Source of the DNA: Thermus islandicus DSM 21543
GTDB lineage: Bacteria; Deinococcota; Deinococci; Deinococcales; Thermaceae
DNA length: 64,000 nt
Direction of reading: 5' to 3'
Assembly: GCF_000421625.1 (NCBI RefSeq)
Contig: NZ_ATXJ01000007.1
Coordinates: 31,400 to 95,399 of the forward strand
The position numbers and the translations under genes are program-made. Below are positions 25,540 to 34,397 of this stretch, piece after piece (the first letter of the stretch is position 1; each line of letters begins with the position of its first letter). The notes under the pieces were generated by a model. That model made no database searches. It was given only the letters and a program-made list of their open reading frames with translations, and was not told the DNA's origin.

Positions 25540-26031
25540 CTAGTTTCCGAAGAGCTCGCCCAAAAGGGCGTTGACGCCTTCCCGGTACTCCGTGTCCAGG
25601 GTGAGCTTAGGCGGGTGGGCCAGGGCCTCCTGGGCGATCCCGGCCAGGCCCTCCGCCGCCCGCTTGCCGTAGAGCTTCACCTTGCCCAGGGGGGCCCCCT
25701 CATCAAAGACGAGGACCAGAAGGGCGTGCTCCCCGGCCTCGTCCACGTAGAGGCCCATGCGCTCCCCCTGGTGGACCACCTCCTGGAACCGGGCTTCCCC
25801 TAGGAGCTTGGCCAGGGCCTGGGTCGCCGCGGCGTTTCCCGCCACCAGGGTGGCGAGGGAGTCCAGGGGGGGAGGCTTCGGGGCCCAGAGGGCCTCCTTG
25901 TGGGCCAGGACGAACCCCTTGCGGTCTATGAGGAGGGCGTAGCGGGCCCCGGTTTCCCTGAGGGTGTCCTCGAGGAGGTCCAGGGCCCGCTCGTAGAGGG
26001 CCCCGTAGAGGACCAGGGAGGGTTCCACCAT
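25540..26031 (-). CDS. mglB: MglB, roadblock/LC7 GTPase-activating protein of MglA
   Basis: MglB dimers accelerate GTP hydrolysis by MglA and occupy the lagging pole. The 163-residue protein shows a roadblock fold, with [18 protein letters not shown] at the start of the sheet and the long helix [19 protein letters not shown] near 60-78. ATG at 26031 is preceded by TAGACT and nine bases. It diverges from the M20 peptidase gene with only 17 bp between the start codons. Confidence 0.94.
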   Translation of the reverse strand: MVEPSLVLYGALYERALDLLEDTLRETGARYALLIDRKGFVLAHKEALWAPKPPPLDSLATLVAGNAAATQALAKLLGEARFQEVVHQGERMGLYVDEAGEHALLVLVFDEGAPLGKVKLYGKRAAEGLAGIAQEALAHPPKLTLDTEYREGVNALLGELFGN

Positions 26032-26033
26032 AG

Positions 26034-26046
26034 TATGCTCAGTCTA
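26034..26046. promoter_or_regulatory. Back-to-back -10 boxes of mglBA and the M20 peptidase gene
   Basis: On the plus strand TATGCT (26034-26039) is nine bases before the ATG at 26049. On the minus strand TAGACT (26046-26041) is nine bases before the ATG at 26031. The arrangement is symmetrical within a 17-bp space, implying near-leaderless transcripts in both directions. Confidence 0.45.
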
Positions 26047-26048
26047 CC

Positions 26049-27374
26049 ATGGAGGCTTTTCTTGAGGAGGCAAGGCGTCTTCTTGCGGAGCTTGTGGCCC
26101 TGCCCACGGTGAGCGCCGAGGGACGGGCCTTGAGGGAGGGGGCGGCGAGGGTGGCCGAGGTTCTGGAGGGCCTCGGCCTCGAGGCCGCCCTTCACGAGGG
26201 CTACGGCCCCCCGGTGGTCTTCGCCGAGGGCGGGGTGGGGGAGAGGACCCTTCTCTTCTACAACCACTACGACGTCCAGCCCCCGGACCCCCTCAGGCTT
26301 TGGGCTACCGCCCCCTTCGCCCTCACCGAGCGGGACGGGGCCTGGTGGGGCCGGGGGGCCCACGACGACAAGGGGGAGCTCGTGGCCCGGGTGATGGCCC
26401 TAAAGCTCTTCAAGGAGCGGCATGGCTTCCTCCCCCGGGTGAAGTTCGTGGTGGAGGGGGAGGAGGAGGTGGGCAGCCCCCACCTCGAGGCCTACGTGGC
26501 CGACAAGAGGGACCTGTTGCAGGCGGACGCCATCCTTTGGGAGGCGGGGGGCGTGGACGCGCAGGGGAGGCCTTACCTCTACGCCGGGCTCAAGGGGATC
26601 GTGGCCCTGGAGCTAAGGGTGCGGACGGCGGCCTTTGACCTGCACTCCTCCTACGGGGCGGTGGTGGAAAACCCCATCTACCGCTTGGCCCGGGCCTTGG
26701 CCTCCCTGAGGGACGAGGAGGGGAGGGTTTTGATCCCGGGCTTTTACGACCGGGTCCGCCCCCTCACCCCTTTGGAGAGGGAGGTGCTGGCCGAGATCCC
26801 AGACGAGTCCGAGGCCCTTAAGGAGGCCTTCGGCGTGGGGGGCTTCCTGGGCGGGGCCAGGGGCCTGGAGTTTAACCGGCGGCTTTACACCGAGCCCTGC
26901 GTCAACTTTAACGGCGTCCACGCCGGGTACGGAGGCCCCGGCTCCAAAACGGTCCTCCCGGCGGAGGCCTTGGCCAAGCTGGACTTCCGCCTCGTGCCCG
27001 ACCAGGACCCGGAGGAGATCCCCGCCCTCCTCCGGGCCCACCTCGAGGCCCAAGGCTTCCACGACGTGGAAGTGCAGGTCCTGGAAAAGGGGGAAAGGCC
27101 TGCCCGCTCAGACCTCGCCCACCCCTTCGTGAAGCTCGCTCGGGAGGCCCTGGAGGAGGCCTTCGGGGCGAGGGCGGTCCTCTACCCCAGCATGGCGGGC
27201 TCAGGGCCCATGTACCCCTTCCTCCACCACCTGAAGGCCCCGGCGGTAGGCCTCGGCGTGGGCTACCCGGGAAGCCGGGTCCACAGCCCCAACGAGCACA
27301 TCCGCATCCGGGACTTTGAGCGGGGGGTGCGGGCCATCCTGCGCCTCTTAGAGCTCTTCTTCTTGGGCCGTTAG
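26049..27374 (+). CDS. M20 family metallopeptidase
   Basis: A 441-residue di-zinc aminoacylase/dipeptidase-type hydrolase. Zinc ligands are visible in order: YNHYDVQPPDP near 74, WGRGAHDDKGE near 100 and the catalytic VEGEEEVGS near 135. The lid domain follows (LHSSYGAVVENP near 198) and the C-terminal HSPNEHIRI supplies a late ligand. The DVQP form is typical of cytosolic non-specific dipeptidase/ArgE-DapE relatives. The natural substrate is not clear. It is probably cytoplasmic; no signal peptide is seen. Confidence 0.85.
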   Translation: MEAFLEEARRLLAELVALPTVSAEGRALREGAARVAEVLEGLGLEAALHEGYGPPVVFAEGGVGERTLLFYNHYDVQPPDPLRLWATAPFALTERDGAWWGRGAHDDKGELVARVMALKLFKERHGFLPRVKFVVEGEEEVGSPHLEAYVADKRDLLQADAILWEAGGVDAQGRPYLYAGLKGIVALELRVRTAAFDLHSSYGAVVENPIYRLARALASLRDEEGRVLIPGFYDRVRPLTPLEREVLAEIPDESEALKEAFGVGGFLGGARGLEFNRRLYTEPCVNFNGVHAGYGGPGSKTVLPAEALAKLDFRLVPDQDPEEIPALLRAHLEAQGFHDVEVQVLEKGERPARSDLAHPFVKLAREALEEAFGARAVLYPSMAGSGPMYPFLHHLKAPAVGLGVGYPGSRVHSPNEHIRIRDFERGVRAILRLLELFFLGR

Positions 27375-27384
27375 AAGTCTTGAG

Positions 27385-27413
27385 TTGCGCCCTTCGCCTG
27401 GGGCGCTTAGGCT
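27385..27413 (+). promoter_or_regulatory. Promoter of speB
   Basis: TTGCGC (27385-27390) and TAGGCT (27408-27413) are 17 bases apart. The speB ATG follows the -10 box by eight bases, so the mRNA would be leaderless or nearly so. Confidence 0.55.
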
Positions 27414-27421
27414 TTTGGGGT

Positions 27422-28303
27422 ATGCGCCTCGTCTTCGGCGAGCGGGACACCCCTTACGCCGAGGCCCGGGTGGTGGTCCTGCCCGTGCCCTACGACCTTT
27501 CCCTTTCCTTCCTCCCGGGGGCCCGGAGGGGTCCCGAGGCCATCCTCTTGGCGAGCCGGGAGCTGGAGCCCTTCCTCCTGGAGCTGGGGGTGGCCCCCGA
27601 GGAGGTGGGGATCTACGCCTCGGAGCCGGTCCCTTGGGTGGCGGGAAGTGCGGAGGAGAGCCACCGGCGGATCTGCGAAGCGGCCCTCGCCCACCTCCGG
27701 GCGGGGAAGTTCGTGGTGGCCCTCGGGGGGGACCACTCCATCGCCTATCCCCTGGTCCGGGCCCACCGGGAGGCCTTGGGGGAGTTTTCCCTCCTCCACA
27801 TTGACGCCCACGCCGACCTCTACCCCGAGTGGCAGGGCTCGGTCTACTCCCACGCCTCGCCCTTTTACCGCCTTCTCCAAGAGGGCTTTCCCCTGGTGCA
27901 GGTGGGGATCCGGGCCATGGACCAAGACTCCCTGCGCTTGGCCCGGGAGAGGGGTGTAGCCCTCTTCCCGGCCCACCGGATTCACCGAGAGGGGCTTCCC
28001 CTGGAGGAGATCCTTTCCGCCCTGGGGAAGCGGGTCTACATCTCCTTGGACTTTGATGCCTTAGACCCCTCGGTGATGCCCAGCGTGGGCACTCCCCTTC
28101 CCGGGGGGCTCTCCTACCGCCAGGCGGTGGACCTCCTCGAGGCCGTCTTCCGGGCGAAGGAGGTGGTGGGGATGGACTTCGTGGAGCTCTCCCCAAACGG
28201 CCAGTTCCACGCCGAGATGACCGCGGCCCAGCTGGTCTACCACGCCATCGGCCTGAAGGGGCTTCAGGCGGGGTGGCTGGCCCGGGAGGCGGACCACATT
28301 TAG
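27422..28303 (+). CDS. speB: Ureohydrolase, probable N1-aminopropylagmatine ureohydrolase
   Basis: A manganese ureohydrolase of 293 residues in the arginase/agmatinase fold. Metal-binding motifs are ALGGDHS near 101, HIDAHADLY near 125 and SLDFDALDPS near 208, all intact. In T. thermophilus the orthologue hydrolyses N1-aminopropylagmatine to spermidine and urea in the arginine-derived polyamine route, and the sequence is very similar, so that role is inferred. The ATG at 27422 is preferred to an upstream TTG at 27380 because of the promoter placement. Confidence 0.9.
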   Translation: MRLVFGERDTPYAEARVVVLPVPYDLSLSFLPGARRGPEAILLASRELEPFLLELGVAPEEVGIYASEPVPWVAGSAEESHRRICEAALAHLRAGKFVVALGGDHSIAYPLVRAHREALGEFSLLHIDAHADLYPEWQGSVYSHASPFYRLLQEGFPLVQVGIRAMDQDSLRLARERGVALFPAHRIHREGLPLEEILSALGKRVYISLDFDALDPSVMPSVGTPLPGGLSYRQAVDLLEAVFRAKEVVGMDFVELSPNGQFHAEMTAAQLVYHAIGLKGLQAGWLAREADHI

Positions 28304-28331
28304 CCCTGGGCCTTCCCCTTAGCCTTGGGGC

Positions 28332-29219
28332 ATGCGCCCCGGGCTCTGGCTCCCCTTCCTCCTTGCCCAGGCCCTGGCCCAGGTTCTCACCCTGCCCGAG
28401 CTACGCCAGCGGACCTACGGAGAGGGGGGGTTCCGGGTGGAGCGTACCCTAGAGGAGCGCCCCCGCTTCACCCGGGTCCAGTTCTCCCACCTCTCGGACG
28501 GCCTTCGGGTCCACGGCTTCGCCAACCTGCCCAAGGGCAAAGGGCCCTTCCCGGTGGTGGTGGTTCTCCACGGCTACGTGGAGCCGAGCCGCTACCGCCT
28601 CCTCGCCTACACCACCCCCTACGCCGACTTCCTGGCGGAGAGGGGCTTCCTCGTCCTCCACCCCAACTACCGGGGCCATCCCCCCTCGGAGGGCCCCCCC
28701 GCCCGGGGCCTCCGCCACCCCTACGCCGTGGACGTGCTGAACCTGCTCGCCGAGGTGCGAAAAGGGGTCTTCCCCCAGGCGGATCCCGCCCGCCTCGCCC
28801 TCTTCGGCCACTCCATGGGAGGCGGCGTGGCCCAGCTCGTGAGCCTGGTGGACCCCGCTTTAAAAGGCGTGGTCCTCTACGGGAGCATGAGCGGGGACGA
28901 GCGGAGGAACCTGGAGCGGATCCGCTACTGGTCGGGGGGAGCTCGGGGAGGAGAGCTTTTCACCCTGCCGCCCGAGGCCCTCCGGCAGGCCTCCGCCTGG
29001 ACCTATCTGGCGGAGCTTTCCGTGCCCTTCAGCGTCCACCACGGCCTTTACGATCTAGAGGTGCCGCCGGAATGGTCCTTTGAGCTTTGCCGCAGGCTCA
29101 AAGTCCTTAAGAAGCCCGTGGAGTGCTTCCACTACCCCGGGGGCCACCTCTTCCGGGGGCAGGTGGACCAGGCCTTTCGCAAAAGGGCGCTTTCCTTCCT
29201 CCTGCGGGTCTTGCGCTAG
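28332..29219 (+). CDS. Secreted alpha/beta hydrolase
   Basis: A 295-residue alpha/beta hydrolase. Residues 1-17 (RPGLWLPFLLAQALAQ) look like a signal peptide, so it is likely periplasmic or secreted. The oxyanion motif VVLHGYVEP is near 77, the nucleophile elbow FGHSMGGG near 157, the Asp near HGLYDLEVP and the His in PGGHLF near 277. Dienelactone-hydrolase or acyl-peptidase-type enzymes are the nearest families; the substrate is unknown. ATG at 28332 has TAGCCT exactly six bases upstream. Confidence 0.8.
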   Translation: MRPGLWLPFLLAQALAQVLTLPELRQRTYGEGGFRVERTLEERPRFTRVQFSHLSDGLRVHGFANLPKGKGPFPVVVVLHGYVEPSRYRLLAYTTPYADFLAERGFLVLHPNYRGHPPSEGPPARGLRHPYAVDVLNLLAEVRKGVFPQADPARLALFGHSMGGGVAQLVSLVDPALKGVVLYGSMSGDERRNLERIRYWSGGARGGELFTLPPEALRQASAWTYLAELSVPFSVHHGLYDLEVPPEWSFELCRRLKVLKKPVECFHYPGGHLFRGQVDQAFRKRALSFLLRVLR

Positions 29220-29229
29220 GCTTTGAGGG

Positions 29230-29394
29230 ATGGCCGCGTTTTTTGCGAACCTTCCCGCCCTCCTCCTGGCCTTGGCTTTTGGGGCTGCGGTCTTGGGCGT
29301 GCTGGCTGGGCTCCTAGGCGCCAAACGGGTCTGGCCCCTCTTCGCCTTGGCCCTGGGTCTTTTCCTCCTCGCCCTTTTCCTCCGTGTAGAATAG
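29230..29394 (+). CDS. Small two-helix membrane protein (54 residues)
   Basis: The predicted product starts MAAFFANLPALLLALAFG and contains two hydrophobic segments separated by a short basic loop (GAKRVWP), ending in FLRVE. No family is recognised. The start is supported by TAGGCT (29217-29222) seven bases upstream, where TAG is the stop of the hydrolase gene. Its end overlaps the -10 box and leader space of the next gene. The composition matches the local coding style. Confidence 0.55.
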   Translation: MAAFFANLPALLLALAFGAAVLGVLAGLLGAKRVWPLFALALGLFLLALFLRVE

Positions 29395-29400
29395 CCCTCC

Positions 29401-30318
29401 GTGGCCAAGCGGGTGGTTTCCGTTTCCCTGGGCAGTAGCCGCCGCGACTCCGTGGCCGAGGTGGAGGTCCTGGGGGAGAGGGTGGTGCTGGAAAGGCGGG
29501 GAACCGATGGGGACTTCCAAGGGGCCCTCTGCCTGATCCGGGAGTTGGACGGGAAGGTGGACGCCATCGGCCTGGGGGGGATTGACCTCTACCTGGTGGC
29601 GGGCGGGCGGCGCTATGCGATCCGGGACGCCCGGAGGCTGAAGGAGGCCGCCAAAAGGACCCCGGTGGTGGACGGCTCGGGCCTCAAGCACACCCTGGAG
29701 CGCCGGGCCATTTACGAGCTGGCTTCCCTCATTGACTGGAGGCGCACCCGGGTGCTCGTGCCCTCCGCCGTGGACCGCTTCGGCCTGGCGGAGGCCCTGG
29801 AAGGGGTGGGGGCCCGGGTCCTTTACGGGGACTTCATCTTTGCCCTGGGGCTGCCCATTCCCCTTTACCGCCTCTCCTTCCTGCAGAAGCTGGCCTTTGT
29901 CCTCCTGCCCCTCCTCACCCAGCTCCCCTTTGGCCTCCTCTACCCCACGGGGAAGGAGCAGGAGCGGCAGGTGCGGGACTGGCGGGCCCGCTACTACCGC
30001 TGGGCCGACCTGGTGGCAGGGGACTGGCACTACCTCCGGCGCTACATGCCCGAGGACATGCGGGGCAAGACCGTCCTCACCAACACCACCACCCTCGAGG
30101 ACCTGGAATTCCTGAAGGCCCGGGGCGTGGCCCGGCTCATCACCACCACCCCCCGCCTGGGGGGGCGGAGCTTCGGCACCAACGTGATGGAGGCCATGCT
30201 CGTGGCCCTGGCCGGCCGGGAGCTTGGGGAGGAGGACTACCTCCGGTATATTGACCTCTTAGGGCTCACACCCCAGGTTCTGGACCTGGATGGGGCCCGC
30301 AAGCAGGAGGGAGCATGA
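29401..30318 (+). CDS. Quinate 5-dehydrogenase-like protein (function unverified)
   Basis: A 305-residue protein of a family often annotated as quinate/shikimate dehydrogenase-like in Thermus, Deinococcus and some Firmicutes. Visible hallmarks are VSVSLGSSRRDS at the start, RRGTDGDF near 37, GLGGIDLYLVAGGRRY near 58 and TPVVDGSGLKHTLERRA near 88. A hydrophobic stretch lies near 160-180 and a NTTTLEDLEFLKARGV motif near 232. No classical Rossmann GxGxxG was found, so the enzymatic label is doubtful. The GTG at 29401 follows TAGAAT by eight bases. It overlaps efp by 4 bp. Confidence 0.55.
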   Translation: MAKRVVSVSLGSSRRDSVAEVEVLGERVVLERRGTDGDFQGALCLIRELDGKVDAIGLGGIDLYLVAGGRRYAIRDARRLKEAAKRTPVVDGSGLKHTLERRAIYELASLIDWRRTRVLVPSAVDRFGLAEALEGVGARVLYGDFIFALGLPIPLYRLSFLQKLAFVLLPLLTQLPFGLLYPTGKEQERQVRDWRARYYRWADLVAGDWHYLRRYMPEDMRGKTVLTNTTTLEDLEFLKARGVARLITTTPRLGGRSFGTNVMEAMLVALAGRELGEEDYLRYIDLLGLTPQVLDLDGARKQEGA

Positions 30319-30869
30319 TCAGCGTGACCGATCTACGCCCGGGAACCAAGGTGAGGATGGAGGGCGGGCTTTACGAGTGCGTGGAGTACCAGCACCAGAA
30401 GCTGGGCCGGGGCGGGGCCAAGGTGGTGGCCAAGTTCAAGAACCTGGAGACGGGGGCCACGGTGGAGCGCACCTTTAACTCGGGGGAGAGGTTGGAGGAC
30501 ATTTACGTGGAGACCCGCGAGCTCCAGTACCTCTACCCGGAAGGGGACGACCTGGTCTTCATGGACCTGGAGACCTACGAGCAGTTCCACGTCCCCAAGG
30601 AGCGGGTGGAGGCCGCCCGCTTCCTGAAGGAGGGGATGACGGTGCTCGCCGACATGTACGAAGGCCGTCCCCTCAAGGTGGTCCCGCCCACGGTGGTGGA
30701 GCTCAAGGTGGTGGACACGCCTCCCGGGGTCCGAGGGGACACGGTCTCCGGGGGGAGCAAGCCCGCCACCCTGGAAACCGGGGCTGTGGTCCAGGTCCCC
30801 CTCTTCGTGGAGCCGGGGGAGGTCATCAAGGTGGACACCCGGACCGGGGAGTACGTGGGCCGGGCTTAG
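30315..30869 (+). CDS. efp: Translation elongation factor P
   Basis: EF-P relieves ribosome stalling at consecutive prolines. The 184-residue protein has three beta-barrel (KOW/OB) domains. The tip of domain I reads KLGRGGAK with Arg at position 32, as in T. thermophilus, rather than the lysine modified by EpmA in E. coli. Whether this Arg is modified cannot be told from this window. The ATG overlaps the previous gene by 4 bp and has a GGAGGGAG site. Confidence 0.97.
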   Translation: MISVTDLRPGTKVRMEGGLYECVEYQHQKLGRGGAKVVAKFKNLETGATVERTFNSGERLEDIYVETRELQYLYPEGDDLVFMDLETYEQFHVPKERVEAARFLKEGMTVLADMYEGRPLKVVPPTVVELKVVDTPPGVRGDTVSGGSKPATLETGAVVQVPLFVEPGEVIKVDTRTGEYVGRA

Positions 30870-30899
30870 GCCCCTCCCCAGGGCTGGGCTCCCCGTTTC

Positions 30900-30910
30900 G
30901 GGGTAAGCTT
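30900..30910 (+). promoter_or_regulatory. GGGGTAAGCTT element upstream of accB
   Basis: TAAGCT (30904-30909) is a candidate -10 giving a leader of about 15 bases with GAGGTG as ribosome site. It directly abuts the small hairpin CCCCG-TTT-CGGGG (30891-30903). The 11-mer is shared with two other intergenic sites in the window. Confidence 0.4.
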
Positions 30911-30929
30911 TAGGCCACGAGGTGCGCCC

Positions 30930-31424
30930 ATGACGCCGAAAGAGCTTAGGCAGATCCTTCAGGCCCTGGTGGAGCACGGGGTGAGCGAGCTTACCCTGGA
31001 AACCCCCGATTACAAGCTCACCGTGCGCCGCGGCGGGGAGGTGCAGATGGTGGCCGTGCCCCAGGTGGTGGCCGCGCCTGCCCCGGCGGCCGCGCCGATC
31101 CCGGCGGCCGTACCGGAGCTCGCCCCTGCGCCGCCCTCTGCCCCTAAGGGGGCTACCCCGCCCGAAGAGGACGCCTGCCCGGGGTGCGTGGAGGTCCGCG
31201 CTCCCATCGTGGGTACCTTCTACCGGGCCCCCGCCCCCGACGCGCCCCCTTACGTCCAGGAAGGGGACCGGGTGGAGAAGGGGCAGGTCCTTTGCATCAT
31301 CGAGGCCATGAAGCTGATGAACGAGATTGAGTCCGAGGTCTCGGGCATCGTGCGCAAGATCCTGGTCCAAAACGGGGAGCCCGTGGAGTACGGACAGCCC
31401 CTCTTCCTCATCCAGCCCGTATGA
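30930..31424 (+). CDS. accB: Biotin carboxyl carrier protein of acetyl-CoA carboxylase
   Basis: BCCP carries biotin between biotin carboxylase and carboxyltransferase in fatty acid synthesis. The 164-residue protein has an N-terminal helical segment and a mobile Ala/Pro linker (about 47-78, rich in APAPAAAP). The lipoyl/biotinyl domain carries the biotinylated lysine in EAMKLMNE near 130. The EDACPGC pair of cysteines before the domain is unusual. Its stop overlaps the accC start. Confidence 0.96.
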   Translation: MTPKELRQILQALVEHGVSELTLETPDYKLTVRRGGEVQMVAVPQVVAAPAPAAAPIPAAVPELAPAPPSAPKGATPPEEDACPGCVEVRAPIVGTFYRAPAPDAPPYVQEGDRVEKGQVLCIIEAMKLMNEIESEVSGIVRKILVQNGEPVEYGQPLFLIQPV

Positions 31425-32758
31425 AGAAGGTGCTCATCGCCAACCGGGGCGAGATCGCCTTAAGGATCATCCGGGCGGCCAGGGAGCTCGGCCTCAAGAC
31501 CGTGGTGGCCCACTCCACCGCCGACGAGAAGAGCCTGCCCGTGCTCCTTGCCGACGAGGCCATCTGCGTGGGGCCGCCCCCCTCGGGCCAGAGCTACCTC
31601 AACATCCCCAACCTCCTCTCGGCGGCCATCGTCACGGGGGCGGACGCCGTCCACCCGGGCTACGGATTCTTGGCGGAGAACGCCACCTTCGCGGAGATGT
31701 GCCGGGAGCACGGCCTCACCTTCATCGGCCCCACCCCGGAGAACATGAGGGCCCTGGGCGACAAGGCCACGGCCCGGAAGGTGGCCCGGGAGGTGGGGGT
31801 GCCCACGGTTCCGGGCACGGACGAGGTGGAGAGCGTGGCCGAGGCCAAGCGGGCGGCCCAGGAGATCGGCTACCCCGTGATCCTCAAGGCGAGCGCGGGG
31901 GGCGGGGGGCGGGGCATGCGGGTGGTCCACACCGAGGAGGAGCTGGAACGGGCCGTCCAGCAGGCCCAGGAGGAGGCCCGGGCCGCCTTCGGCAACCCCG
32001 CCGTCTACCTGGAGAAGTACATAGAGGAGCCCAAGCACATTGAGATCCAGGTCCTGGGGGACGGGGAGCGGGTGATCCACCTCTGGGAGCGGGACTGCTC
32101 CATCCAGCGCCGCCACCAGAAGCTTTTGGAGGAGGCCCCTAGCCTTTTGCCCCTGGAGACCCGGCAGGCCATCGCCGAGGCGGCGAGGAGGCTTGCGGAG
32201 CACGTGGGCTACGTCTCCGCGGGGACGCTGGAGTTCCTGGTGGACAAGGAGGGGAACTTCTACTTCATTGAGATGAACACCCGCATCCAGGTGGAGCATC
32301 CCGTTACGGAGATGATCACCGGGATTGACCTGGTGCAGGCCCAGTTCCGCATCGCCGCCGGGGAAAAGCTTTGGCTTAAGCAGGAGGACGTTGAGGTTCG
32401 GGGCCACGCCATAGAGGTGCGGGTGAACGCCGAGGACCCCGAGAAGGGCTTCCGGCCTTCCATCGGCAAGGTGGAGACCCTGCTCTTCCCCGGAGGTCCC
32501 GGCATCCGGGTGGACAGCCACCTCTATGCGGGCTACCAGATCCCGCCCCACTACGACAGCCTCATCGCCAAGATCCTCGCCTGGGCGCCCACCCGAGAGG
32601 AGGCCATAAGGCGCATGGAGCGGGCCCTTTCGGAAACGGTCATTGAGGGGCCTGGCCTCAAGACCACCATCCCCTTTCACCAGAAGGTGCTCCAGAACGC
32701 CTTCTTCCGCCGGGGGGCCGTGTACACCAACTTCGTGGCCCGGCGCATGGAGGTGTAG
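31421..32758 (+). CDS. accC: Biotin carboxylase of acetyl-CoA carboxylase
   Basis: AccC carboxylates biotin on BCCP using ATP and bicarbonate. The 445-residue ATP-grasp enzyme has [20 protein letters not shown] at the N-terminus and the glycine-rich loop [14 protein letters not shown] near 160. [12 protein letters not shown] near 227 and [16 protein letters not shown] near 283, with catalytic Glu and Arg, are intact. The ATG overlaps the accB stop by 4 bp (coupled). The C-terminus is normal in length. Confidence 0.97.
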   Translation: MKKVLIANRGEIALRIIRAARELGLKTVVAHSTADEKSLPVLLADEAICVGPPPSGQSYLNIPNLLSAAIVTGADAVHPGYGFLAENATFAEMCREHGLTFIGPTPENMRALGDKATARKVAREVGVPTVPGTDEVESVAEAKRAAQEIGYPVILKASAGGGGRGMRVVHTEEELERAVQQAQEEARAAFGNPAVYLEKYIEEPKHIEIQVLGDGERVIHLWERDCSIQRRHQKLLEEAPSLLPLETRQAIAEAARRLAEHVGYVSAGTLEFLVDKEGNFYFIEMNTRIQVEHPVTEMITGIDLVQAQFRIAAGEKLWLKQEDVEVRGHAIEVRVNAEDPEKGFRPSIGKVETLLFPGGPGIRVDSHLYAGYQIPPHYDSLIAKILAWAPTREEAIRRMERALSETVIEGPGLKTTIPFHQKVLQNAFFRRGAVYTNFVARRMEV

Positions 32759-32767
32759 ACTGGGCCT

Positions 32768-33097
32768 GTGATGGTGGACTACGAGATCAGCGACCAGGCC
32801 CTCGAGGGCCTGGTGACGCATGCCCTTTCCGGCCTCGAGGGGGTCCGCCTCTTGGAGGCGCCCCGTTCCTTGGGGGAGGTGTTCCGCCGGACGAAGCCCG
32901 TCAAGGTGGAGCGTTCTCCGGAGGGGCTTTCCGTGGACCTCGTCCTCTCCGTGGACTACGGGGTGGCCATCCCGGAGCTGGCCCGCGAGGTGCAGCGCTC
33001 CGTGGCCGAGGCCCTCTTCCTGGCTACGGGCCAAAAGGTGAGGGCGGTGAACCTCACCGTGGCCCAGGTGGAGTACCGGCAGGGAGGCCATGCGTAG
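32768..33097 (+). CDS. Asp23/Gls24 family protein
   Basis: A 109-residue alkaline-shock-protein-23/Gls24 family member, a widespread small cytoplasmic family often found beside nusB and accBC. It shows SDQALEGLVTHALSGLEGVR near 10-29 and the conserved VDLVLSVDYGVAIPELAREV stretch near 57-76. Its molecular role is unsettled. GTG at 32768 is chosen because TAGACT (32756-32761) stands exactly six bases before it, the TAG being the accC stop. The next codon is ATG, an alternative start. It overlaps nusB by 8 bp. Confidence 0.8.
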   Translation: MMVDYEISDQALEGLVTHALSGLEGVRLLEAPRSLGEVFRRTKPVKVERSPEGLSVDLVLSVDYGVAIPELAREVQRSVAEALFLATGQKVRAVNLTVAQVEYRQGGHA

Positions 33098-33545
33098 GCG
33101 GGCACGGGAGCTGGCCATGCGGGCCCTCTTCGCCCACACCCAAGGCGGCGTGGAGCTGGAGGAGGCCCTGCGCCACGCCCTGGAGGAGATGGGGGGGGAG
33201 GAGGACCCCTACGGCGACCCCCTGGACGAGGAGGGCGTGGCCTTTGCCCGGAGGCTCCTTGAGGGCTACAAGGCCCACCAGGAGGAGGTGGACCGCCTCT
33301 TGAGACAGACGGTGGAGGGCTGGGACTTCGCCCAGATGTCCAAGACCGACCTCACCGTGCTCCGCCTGGCCGCCTACGAGATGCTCTACGAGCCCACCCC
33401 CTATGCCCCCCTCATAGAGGTGGCGGTGAAGATCGCCAACCGCTACGGGGGCGAGCATTCCGGGGCCTTTGTGAACGGGGTTCTGGGTAGGCTCTACCGG
33501 CGCATCCGGGAAGGGGAGGTCCAGGCCGTGCCCAAGGAGGATTAA
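33090..33545 (+). CDS. nusB: Transcription antitermination factor NusB
   Basis: NusB binds boxA RNA with S10 and supports rRNA antitermination. The 151-residue all-helical protein starts RRRARELAMRALFAHTQGG. It has an acidic insertion near 33-50 and the conserved C-terminal half with MSKTDLTVLRLAAYEMLY and YGGEHSGAFVNGVLGR. It is translationally coupled to the Asp23-family gene upstream, and folD begins at the next base. Confidence 0.94.
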   Translation: MRRRARELAMRALFAHTQGGVELEEALRHALEEMGGEEDPYGDPLDEEGVAFARRLLEGYKAHQEEVDRLLRQTVEGWDFAQMSKTDLTVLRLAAYEMLYEPTPYAPLIEVAVKIANRYGGEHSGAFVNGVLGRLYRRIREGEVQAVPKED

Positions 33546-34397
33546 ATGACGGAAACCCGACTGCTCTTGGGCCACGCGGCGGCCGAAGCCCTGTATGGGG
33601 AGCTTAGGGAGACCCTGAGGACCCTCCCCTTCGTCCCCTCCCTGAGGGTGCTCCGCCTGGGGGAGGATCCCGCCTCCGTGGCCTACGTGCGCCTCAAGGA
33701 CAAAAGGGCCAGGGAGCTTGGCCTGAAGAGCGCGGTGGAGGTCTACCCCCACGACCTTCCCGAAGAAGCCCTTCTGGAGAGGATTGCGGAGCTCAACGGG
33801 GACGAGGGCGTGGATGGGATCCTGGTCCAGCTCCCCCTTCCGCCCCATATCCGAACGGAGCGGGTCCTCGAGGCCATCTCTCCCCTTAAGGACGTGGACG
33901 GCTTCCACCCGGTGAACGTGGGGCGGCTCTGGAGCGGGGGGGAGGGGCTTTTCCCCTGTACCCCTTTGGGGGTGGTGCGCCTTCTGAAGCACTACGGGGT
34001 GGAGCTTAGGGGGAGGGAGGTCGTGGTCATCGGCCGCTCCAACATCGTGGGCAAACCCATGGCTGGCCTTCTTCTCCGGGAGGACGCCACCGTGACCCTG
34101 GCCCACTCCCGCACCCAGGACCTTCCCCAGGTGGCCCGGCGGGCCGAGGTCCTGGTGGTGGCCGTGGGCCGGCCCTACCTGGTGCGGAGGGACTGGGTGC
34201 GTCCTGGGGCGGTGGTGGTGGACGTGGGGGTGAACCGGGTGGACGGGAGGCTGCTCGGCGACGTGCACCCCGAGGTGGCGGAGGTGGCCTCGGCCCTGAC
34301 CCCGGTGCCCGGGGGGGTGGGCCCCATGACCGTGGCCATGCTCATGGCCAACACCGTGAAGGCAGCCCTTTTGCGCCGGCATGGAGCTTTTCGCTAA
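33546..34397 (+). CDS. folD: Methylenetetrahydrofolate dehydrogenase / cyclohydrolase
   Basis: FolD interconverts 5,10-methylene- and 10-formyl-tetrahydrofolate with NADP. The 283-residue protein has the catalytic Tyr and Lys in SVAYVRLKDKRARELG near 40-55, DGILVQLPLP near 97, the NADP site VVIGRSNIVGKPMA near 160 and the terminal PVPGGVGPMTVAML. AAGGAGG spans the nusB end, five bases before the ATG. Confidence 0.97.
   Translation: MTETRLLLGHAAAEALYGELRETLRTLPFVPSLRVLRLGEDPASVAYVRLKDKRARELGLKSAVEVYPHDLPEEALLERIAELNGDEGVDGILVQLPLPPHIRTERVLEAISPLKDVDGFHPVNVGRLWSGGEGLFPCTPLGVVRLLKHYGVELRGREVVVIGRSNIVGKPMAGLLLREDATVTLAHSRTQDLPQVARRAEVLVVAVGRPYLVRRDWVRPGAVVVDVGVNRVDGRLLGDVHPEVAEVASALTPVPGGVGPMTVAMLMANTVKAALLRRHGAFR

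Noticed and set aside
30891..30903. CCCCG-TTT-CGGGG hairpin after efp as a terminator
   Set aside because: A five-base stem without a U-run, directly abutting a promoter-like TAAGCT; too weak to call.
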